Source: Lasiodiplodia sp. COLG20
Lineage: Eukaryota; Ascomycota; Dothideomycetes; Botryosphaeriales; Botryosphaeriaceae
DNA: 64,000 nucleotides
Direction of reading: 5' to 3'
Assembly (NCBI GenBank): GCA_009801085.1
Contig: VNWV01000002.1
Location: forward strand, 1-64,000
A program made the position numbers and the translations under genes. Below the pieces are notes generated by a model. The model did not search any database and was not told the origin of the DNA. It saw only the letters and a list, made by a program, of their open reading frames with translations. How positions within the stretch are numbered: position 1 is the first letter of the stretch; each line of letters starts with the position of its first letter. Of this stretch, positions 55,982-64,000 are shown piece by piece.

Positions 55982-58103
55982 TCATGCACCCGTTACAGTA
56001 TACGACCCGCCGGGCAGGCCCTCAAACAGGACAGTCCCATCGCTCGTGCCAGATGGCCGCACAACACCCGCAGGGCCCACCACGGTCCAATTGGCCGCAC
56101 CTCCCTCAGGCAAGACCAAAATCCCCGCCGTCCCCTCCGGGGTCCTGAACCGGCCCCCGCCCAGGCCACCCCCCTCCGCAGCGGTCCATTCGGCAGAAAA
56201 CTCGCCCAGCCGCGTCGCAAACCCGGCCTCCACTCTCCCCAGGGCCCCGAGGCGCGGCCGCACCGCCCACGTCCTGCCCGCCGCGCCCGTAACCTGCAAG
56301 CCGGCCCCCAGAAACGTCAGCGCGGCCGTCGGGCCGGTCGACCAGCCGTGCGCGTGGCTGATCCGCGCGTCGAGCTCGTCGTACGGCGCGTACCGCAGCG
56401 CGCCGGTGGCCGAGTAGCCCTCGATGAACGAGCTGTTCGTCATGCGCGCGTCGTCCAGCATGAAGTCGGCCCACATGAACTCGACCAGCTGCTCGGCGCG
56501 CGCGGGGAAGCCGGCGAGGTAGTGCGCCTGCACCTCGAAGCCCGTCACGAACGGCGAGATGACCGTCCCGCCGCCGGCTTCGGGCGCGGGCGCGCCGTAC
56601 GGACGCAGCCAGCGGGCGGAGAGGGCGGTGCTGATGGCGGCGGCGCGCGACGGCGGGGAGGCCAGCCCGGAGATGACGGCCCAGGCGTTGCCGTCTTGGG
56701 GGTGGAGGACGGTGGATGTGTCGTTGTCGCGGAAGAGACGGGCGCTGGGGTCCCAGAGGAGAGCGTTGGCGGCGGATTGGATGGTTTGTGCCGCCGATGT
56801 CCAGGCGGAGGCGACGGCTGTGTCGTTGAGGGCCGTGCTCAGGTGCAGGCTGGCGGTGAGGGTGTGGTAGAGGATTGCATTGGCCTGTGTGTGTCAGTCG
56901 AGCCGTATGGAGAGAAAAGACACAGACGGACCTCGATGTTGTGGCCACCCATGCCGGAGCGGAGCCAGTCGTTGGAGCTGGTGACATTGGCGAGGCCGGT
57001 GGAATCGATGGTGCTCATGGCCCAGTCCAGTGCCAGCTTGTACTGATCCCAGTACTTGGCGAGGTAGACAATGTCCCCTGTGTACAGATAGTAGTAGTAT
57101 AGATCCAACAGCGTGTACAGATGGTAGGTGAAGCTGAACTGGAATCGATCGGGCGTTGTGAACGGAACACCGGCCCACGGCAAACGTCCGTCGAGTTGCT
57201 GAAGCACAAACAGGGAGTCGATGCCGTTCCGGATGCCATCGAGGCTGCCCGTCGACACAAAGATCGAGGGCGCCGAGATGATGATATCACCAGGCCAGAC
57301 CAGGCGATCGCGCTTTGCACCGTCCATGAGGACCGATGTACCGTCTTGTATACTGTCAGCATCTGACTGGCCATCAGGCGGTTGCCCTCGAGCCCTGGGT
57401 ACTCACTTGCGACGGTCGCGTTGTAGTACCATCCAGTGCCTGGGACGCCCAGTGTATTCCCGTAGGCAGGATCGGCGACGCATAGCTGATTTGTGTAGGC
57501 ACCGGCGTACCACACCCGATTGAGCTTCTCACTGTCGCTGTTGAAGTATCCCGTGTAGCTCCGAAGATCAGCCATCTCCGGTGAGGCGGTGAAGTTGACG
57601 CGCAGATTCCTCAGTGCGAGGGCACCGGTGGAATTGTGCCAGATGCTCATGTAACGGAATCCACCTCTTTGGTGCGTCTTGTCTGCGCTGTAGTTGCCGA
57701 TGGACGGGATTCTGAACCAGAGAGGACTGTCATAGGTGGCGTTTGAGGCCGAGTCGGATTGGAATGGACTGATCCACATGGAACTCTCCGTGAAGGTGAA
57801 CCCAAGATATTCTTCAGTCCCCGAGATGGACCCAACTTCGAATTCCACAGTCCCCGCAATGTTTATTCCAAAGTCGAGCGTTACTGATGAGTTTGCGCCC
57901 ACAAATGCCACGCCTGCTGCGTTGCCCGCTCCGGCCAAAAGAGTACCAGGGCTGCTAACATTACCATGGACAGCGTAGAGGGTTTTTGGAGCCACTGAGC
58001 GGTCTGGTGGGGCTAGAATGTATTCTGAAAATTTGACCGCGGAGACGCTTGTCAATTGAAGGAGTGCAGTGGTTGCGCAGAAGAGAACTAAGCAAAACAC
58101 CAT
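55982..58103 (-). CDS. Secreted GH78 alpha-L-rhamnosidase-like protein
   Basis: A 670-aa protein in three exons, 58103-57407, 57344-56932 and 56884-55982 (introns 62 and 47 nt). The signal peptide is residues 1-22. An N-terminal beta-sandwich region follows (LDFGINIAGTVEFEVGSI), then the (alpha/alpha)6-barrel signature DGAKRDRLVWPGD, TYHLYTLLDLYYYYLYTGD, the NDWLR segment and GHNIEANAILYHTL. A C-terminal domain ends GLPGGSYTVTGA. The GH78 acidic cluster around DGAKRDR is intact. It would release terminal rhamnose from plant glycosides or pectin. The intron 1 acceptor is chosen to keep frame; the alternative pair adds two residues. It is convergent with the feruloyl esterase. Confidence 0.85.
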
Positions 58104-58947
58104 TATGGTTGCGAACGGCTTCTAAGGATAGCCCTGGAAGTTAAGCCAGGAGGACAGTCGTTCATATTTATACTGCTCCTCTACCATATCACGGTGCTTT
58201 CCGCCTAGGAAGTTCCTTCGGTAAGATAACCTGATGCTCAACGGCTTCTCGGAGGAATACCACCCGAGGCCGAGGCTCACGACCCTGCACAAGCCGACTC
58301 CATGGTGCAAGATGCCATGACAGTCATCAGACGTCAGGAGATCCTCGGAAAGAAGATGGTAGCATTGTCATGCCAGACCCGAGTGGAACACTCCACAGAA
58401 CGGGAATCCACTCGGCCTTTGTAAGAAATAATCTGTAGTATGCGGGGACGGTAAAGTCAGACCCTAGTTAGCGATCTACACCAGTACACCAACTATTCTG
58501 AGATTACGTTATCTGCCGCCACCTCCTTGCTTTTGTTGCACGGTGTCAGCAACGTTATGATTCACTGCAAGCGCTGCGAACAGCAGCTGAACGATTGCCT
58601 CCAGGCTCTGGATACGAACGGACCCTTTTGCACTGGGCAGTGGAGCACTCTATGCAGGACGCTGAGGATGAAAGGGAAACTTGTCGACGGACGTAATCGT
58701 GGTAGTAAAGTAGTTGTGAAGCGGGAATTGTAGGCCTGACGGTAGAATTTTATAATGCGGAAAAAATCTCCAGACTTCAATCCGTTTCTTCTCCTCAAGT
58801 CATGTTTAGTAGCTTTAGTTTCTATTTAGGTCATCTTCATACCAAGGCCGTTTAGTGCAACTAAATAAGACGAGATAATTGAAGCTGCAGGGGAAAAAGA
58901 AACGCTACGATCATGGAGGCAGCTCAGATGTTTCCGGCCACACCTAT
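58104..58947. other. Intergenic, no supported gene
   Basis: This holds the upstream region of the rhamnosidase gene and the 3' flank of the P450 gene. Only short frames. Nothing was recognised. Confidence 0.5.
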
Positions 58948-60770
58948 CTACTCAGAGCCTTTCCGTCGAGACTTCACCTTATCGACCACACTCTTAACTT
59001 CATCGGGAACTTTGCTCCATTGCTCATCCTCCCCAAGAAATTCCAGCCTCATATGATTCCATGTCGCCTGGATTAGCCGTGCTCTTGCCTCGCTGCGCGG
59101 CGTGACCTTTACCTGATACGGCAAAAGCATCCGAGCCAGCCCTGGCCGAGTGGCTTTAACGTCGATGGGGATTTCTTTCCCAGACTCGTCCTTCGCTTTC
59201 TCGATGTGAAAAGCCCAGAGCCAGTTAGCGATAGCAAGATAGACGCTCCGCTCGGCTAGATGCTGTCCAGGACAGATACGCCGGCCGGCCCCGAAGGTAA
59301 AAAGGTCGGTACTAGCACCAAGTTGATCTCCCGTAGCTAGCTCAACCTTTCCCTCCCATCTTTCTGGTGTGAACTGGTCCGGGTCAGTATAGACGTTCGG
59401 ATCATGATGAATTGCCATTGTGTTAAAGATCAATCCAGTTCCCTTGGGAATCTTATATCCTCTCCATTCGAAGTCCTTGGCAGCCGCATGAGGAAGCCCA
59501 AGAGGGCCGACAGTAAACCAACGGTGCATCCTGTACAACGGGCATCGTATCAGTTCACATTACGGATAAAAATGACTGTATAGTTGACTTACTCTTGCAC
59601 CATTTGTCTGACGTACACGAGATCTGCTGCATCCTCGTCACGGGGTAACCGATCTGGGCCAACAACTCGGTCGACCTCTGCGACTTGTTAGAAAGAAAGC
59701 TCAAAAGATATTGAGTGTGGTTTGATCTGACCTTCTTGTGCCTTGCGCTGCACTTCAGGATTCACGGCCATGACAGCAATCCAGGCATGAATAGTGTTGG
59801 CAGTGGTCTCGGTCCCAGCCTGGAAAGAAATGTCAATTGAGTGAACATATGTCGTATATTGACTGTATATGCCTTACTCCAGCCAAAATCTCAACTAATT
59901 GGGCAGCTTGCGTGTCATTTAGTCCTAGGGTGCTCTGGTGCTCTCTGATCACCTGGAAGAAGGACGGCACGCTTTCATTCTGCACACTCCTAAATTGCGG
60001 AAGTGTACTCTGCGAGTACATCGTAAAGATTTTCTGGGCCTTCCGTTTTGGAGAAAAGAGGGCAGACGGCAATTTGAGTAGGAAAGGGTAGAAGTTAACC
60101 CAATTATACTGCATGTTAAACTTCGTTATTTCGACGAATGTCTTGATAATCTGTCCGATGATAGGATTGTCGGAGTTCGGCACACGGTAGCCCACCGTCA
60201 TACTCATAGAAACAGAGTTGCTGTATCTTGAAATATGCTTTGCGAAGTCTTCAGGTGTATCGAGCATATCGTAGAGCAGCTTGGTAGACTCTAAAACTTG
60301 GTAGGGGAGGTACTTCTTTGAGGCGGTGACGTTCAGCATACTATGCCATTCGCGGCGCGCATCACGCCAGATTTTTCCATTCATCATTGCAGGCGAGTAG
60401 CCACCTCTACCAATCCAGTCGAGAGGTAATTCTGGGCGCGCAGAGCTACTCTGGCCGAGCTTGATGAATAGTTCGTGGGCCGTATTGTGCTCATTGACGA
60501 TGATGTACGGCACCGTGCCCTTCATGATTGTGAACACTGGTCCATATTTCTGAGCCCATTCGATGAACTTCTTCTCCTGGAAGAAAGGGGACAACTGGTC
60601 TGTTTAGAAATCATCTTCCCTAACTCGTTCGTGGACCACTGTACCTGGCGAAGATTTCCGAAGATGGGCTCGGTCGGAGGACCCGGTGGGAGATTGGAAG
60701 GCCTGGTCCCTAAACGCAAAAGATGATAGAGGACAAATGAGAAGATCGCAATGAGAAGTACGAGAATCAT
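58948..60770 (-). CDS. Cytochrome P450 (group I fungal type)
   Basis: A microsomal P450 of 534 aa in five exons: 60770-60645, 60594-59878, 59819-59732, 59683-59593 and 59530-58948. It has the N-terminal helix (ILVLLIAIFSFVLYHLLRL), the hinge LPPGPPTEPIFGN, I-helix AGTETTAN, the RFxPERW equivalent FTPERWEG and the haem loop FTFGAGRRICPG with Cys427. Architecture resembles P450s of the O-methylsterigmatocystin oxidoreductase group. Exon 2 must start at 60594 (acceptor ACCAG) to keep frame. Note that the expected ExxR of helix K is hard to see in MVQEMHRWF, where a Glu-x-x-Arg can be read as E-M-H-R. It may belong with the FAD monooxygenase to a second pathway running off the window. Confidence 0.86.
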
Positions 60771-62429
60771 TGTGTGGGACTGTTCGTTGATGCCTTAGTT
60801 TTCTGGGTGTCGTTGAATCAGTAAGACAGACTGACTTGTTCTTCTGCACGTATTATATAGATTCCCTGGGCACTTGGCGGCGCACGGTAACCGGTCCGCG
60901 AAAGCTACTATAATGACTAGGGTCTTACTATTCCTCGATCCGACGAAGCCTAAGATATACTTTCTCAGACTATCCCGATCGATCCGCTCCGCCTAAGCGG
61001 AGAATAACTAAAATCCCCCCCTGCAGCATCACTTTAAACTTTATCAAAACCTTATAGTGTCGCGAACATATCCGCGGCTAATTGGTAGCTATTAGTAAGT
61101 TTCCGATACTGGATTTGTAAACAATTACGTGCTGCCTACGTCTGATTCTCTGGGTTGTAAGAGGGCCGAGTGTTACTTCTACTGTCAGTCTGTTACCCAT
61201 ACTCCAGCCCAGCCCGTAAGAGGATGCGCTTGACTCATACATCTTAAGGCTAGCTAGCTATATCAGAGACAGTCATTGTGTCCCACGAATCATATATACA
61301 TCACGGTTGGACAAAATTTCCTCTTTCCGACAGATGTAAAGCAACATGTCCGAAGTGAGCTTGCTTTCCTGTCATTGCGCTCCGGAACCTGGCGGGATAA
61401 GATACAGCGGTGCAAGCACACACCAAGGCTTCGCAAAGTCTCTCCCGTTTTAGCCCGGCAGCTCACGGCAATTATTGCAGGACACACGTCGACAAGGTTT
61501 TTGCGGGTCGGCGACACCGAGATGCTTTATTATTAATCAGAAGTTTATTGCCCAGTTTTGACGTTCGACAAGATAACTTTACTTGCTGCTGCACGTGTCT
61601 CTTTACAAAAGCCCATGTCAATACGCAAGGTCCCGGCGATACACGACCCGCCATCCTAAGACTCGAAGGACAACTTGGCGACAAAGTCTTCGTCGTAAAT
61701 AGTAGAGCGTTCGGACTGGGATCGAAATTATCCGGGCCTTCCGTATGACGGATGTTACCGTTTCCGCATTGGCCGAATATCGAGAAAGGGATGGCCTTAG
61801 TTAACAAAATATTATTTAACGAACGAATACAATCTGTGGCTCGTATGCCGAGGTGTAGGAGGACCGAAGAAAGAATCAGTTTAGTGCACAAAGAAAAAAA
61901 TGGATGGAAAATGATGGGCGTGGTGGTTGACAATAAATTATTCGTCCGATAAGTCCAGCAAGTGCAGGTCAGCCAGGGGGGACGGACCCAAGGAAACGGA
62001 GCGCTCGCAGCTATTTGCCTTTACTTACTATATTCTTGTATTGAGAGCCATACGACGCTCGCGTAAAGACCACGTGTGCTATGCTAACCGCGAAACACGT
62101 CCGATCGTGTCCGCATCTCGTCCGGAATGGATGGAATTAGCTACACGCTGACAAAAGCAACAACACATCGGCAACCTAGGTGTTCGGATGCTTTGCCCAT
62201 CAATGCTGGCCGACCACTTAGCCGAACAGCGCTCACGGACCCACGAATCATGTACCTTGCGTATGTATCAGACGACATTTTCGCGTAAGTGTGAGTAATC
62301 ACTTGGCATCATGCACACATGAAAGCCTTGGCGACACCGGGGCCCAACGAAGGGATACATAAATACGAACAGAGCATCCCCGTGGAGGAAGAGAGTCGAT
62401 ACCCCAGAAAGGGCTCAATCAACGCAATC
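60771..62429. other. Intergenic, no supported gene
   Basis: About 1.7 kb between divergently transcribed P450 and monooxygenase genes. Frames up to 153 codons (61472-61933, minus) show no domain, signal or splice support. Composition is mixed. No repeat was recognised. Confidence 0.45.
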
Positions 62430-64000
62430 ATGCCCGGTTCGGACTTCATGGTCATCATTGCTGGCGCCAGTATCGCCGGCCTCACCCTAGCAAACTTACT
62501 TCAGAAGATTGGCATCGACTTTGTGGTTCTTGAGTCATACGGCACCGTTGCGCCACAGCTTGGTGCGAGCATCGGATTGCACCCAAGCGGATTGCGGATT
62601 CTGGATCAATTGGGATGCTATGAGGATGTTTTGAAGTTCGCAGCGTGGGCGGATAGGACTACAATAAGAGATGAGCGAGGGCGCGTGTTGTACTCGCATC
62701 GCACTGGTCAAATTGTCAAAGAAAGGTTCGTTTTGCGTGGCCGTTTGGTCATTCCTGGCTTCCTGTCGTTCGTGTTGGATGCGAGAGACTCATCAACCAT
62801 TGACAGACACGGTTATCCGACCATCTTCTTGGAACGCAGAACCGTAGTCCAAGTTCTTTACGACCACATCAGAGATAAATCCAAGATCCACGTGAACCAG
62901 CGTGTCAGCCACGTGGAGATTCTAGCAGATGGCGTTCGCGTGAATACGGTCGCTGGAGGGAGCTTCTATGGCAGCATCCTCATCGGTGCAGACGGAATTC
63001 ACAGCGCCACCAGAGGGGAAATGTGGCGGCTCGCCGATGAGCTCGAACCAGGATACATTCCCCCGGAAGTGAAAGATGGTGATTCCCAATAACTCTCCCA
63101 CTTCACGGCGTGCTCTCAAGCTGACTTTGATACCGTAGCACCACCCACCGAATGGGGATGCATATTCGGCATATCGAGACCGACTGGCGACATACGAGCC
63201 TCCGACGTCAACATCACTCATAGAACAAGGCGCACATTTGCTTCCATGTGCGGGCAGGGTGACCGACCATTTTGGTTTTACTTCTTCAAGCTTGACAAGC
63301 CGCATCATGGGTTTCCAGTACCGCGTTTCACGAAGGAGGACGAGCAGAAGATTGTTGACGACGAAGGCGACTTGCCCGTGACCGAGCATGTGCGCTTCAA
63401 GGATCTTTATGCCAACGTGGAATTCTCTACTACGACAGCACTCCCCCACTACGTTTTTCCGCGGTTTTTCTTTGACAGAATCATGCTCATCGGAGATTCG
63501 GTTCACAAGGTAGACACGCTATTATTCCACGTGTCCACAACGTCTAATGCTGACCCCTCGAGCAGTTTAATCCTCTATCAGGACAGGGCGGCAACAACGC
63601 CATCGAGACCGCCGCCACCCTGGCTGACAGCCTATCAGAACTCCTGAAAAAGAACTTCAAAGGCAAGAAGCCCGATAGTGTGCAAATCCGGGCCGCCTTT
63701 GCGGCGACACAGCAGCGGCGGCAACAACGAGCACAGACGCTGGTCGACGCTAGCATCCTTGTGCAGCGTCTATCAGCGTGGGACACTCCATTGCTGAAAT
63801 TTGTGGACAAAGCTCTGGCACCCCTGCTACTAGACACGGAAGGCTTTGCGGATGAGACGAGCAAGGCAGTCGTCGGCGCCCCGAGGGCGCATTCAGTGCC
63901 ACTCCCCAGCGTGCCGCACATGATTCCGTACGAGGACGAGCTGCACCGCGCGCCAAGGCCGAGGGGAGCATCGGGACTCGTGAGAGTGACAGTTTATCTG
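62430..64000 (+). CDS. FAD-dependent monooxygenase, PaxM-like (3' end outside window)
   Basis: A partial group A flavin monooxygenase. Exons are 62430-62725, 62807-63078, 63139-63509 and 63566 to the window edge, still open at the last base. The start is taken as MPGSDFMVIIAGASIAGL (62430), where the FAD-binding beta-alpha-beta motif immediately follows; an ATG at 62319 would add a 37-residue leader. Other motifs are ERHGYPTIFLERR after intron 1, GADGIHSATR (the DG motif) and GDSVHKFNPLSGQGGNNAIE (the GD motif). Intron 1 is 81 nt and stop-free, so unspliced models retain 27 residues. PaxM-like enzymes epoxidise prenyl chains in indole-diterpene and meroterpenoid pathways; the substrate here is unknown. 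Confidence 0.88.

Noticed and set aside
61472..61933. 153-codon minus-strand frame
   Set aside because: Composition is not protein-like and there is no conserved motif; kept only as intergenic.

Overview
This window is the end of a chromosome from a filamentous ascomycete (Pezizomycotina; class not resolved). It begins with CCCTAA telomere repeats. Genes carry many introns of about 46-60 nt with GT..AG ends and CTAAC/CTGAC branch sites. The outer 5 kb is almost free of CpA and TpG, the mark of repeat-induced point mutation (RIP). All gene models were spliced by hand from reading frame, splice signals and family conservation; none has transcript support.

Layout. 1-144 is telomere. 145-about 5095 is a RIP-destroyed, AT-rich repeat block with no gene. 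6116-8414 is a multi-pass membrane protein whose paralogue lies at 42480-44561. 8722-30552 looks like one biosynthetic gene cluster: NAD-dependent epimerase, 13-exon highly reducing polyketide synthase (KS-AT-DH-MT-ER-KR-ACP, 2507 aa), CYP52-like P450, TMEM53/PaxU-type hydrolase, MFS exporter, second P450, a complex III subunit 8 (QCR8) homologue, a Zn2Cys6 regulator, and a complex II membrane-anchor (SDHC) homologue.

The most interesting observation is this last group. Two subunits of the two ubiquinone-reacting respiratory complexes flank the cluster regulator, and SDHC shares its divergent promoter, which holds a duplicated CCGGCCG-containing element. The SDHC copy is altered in the loop that lines the ubiquinone/SDHI site. 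The simplest reading is a self-protection module for a polyketide that acts at quinone sites. This is inference.

The rest is accessory. It includes a GPI-type repeat protein, an M13 metallopeptidase, a RIP-damaged DUF3433 pseudogene, a DUF3632 protein, membrane proteins of unknown function, a short-chain dehydrogenase, a feruloyl esterase/tannase, a GH78 rhamnosidase, a P450, and an FAD monooxygenase cut by the window end. An 80-bp near-identical piece of the epimerase gene sits 42 kb away at 51221-51300 beside a decayed coding relic. A MITE-like element lies at about 55569-55865.
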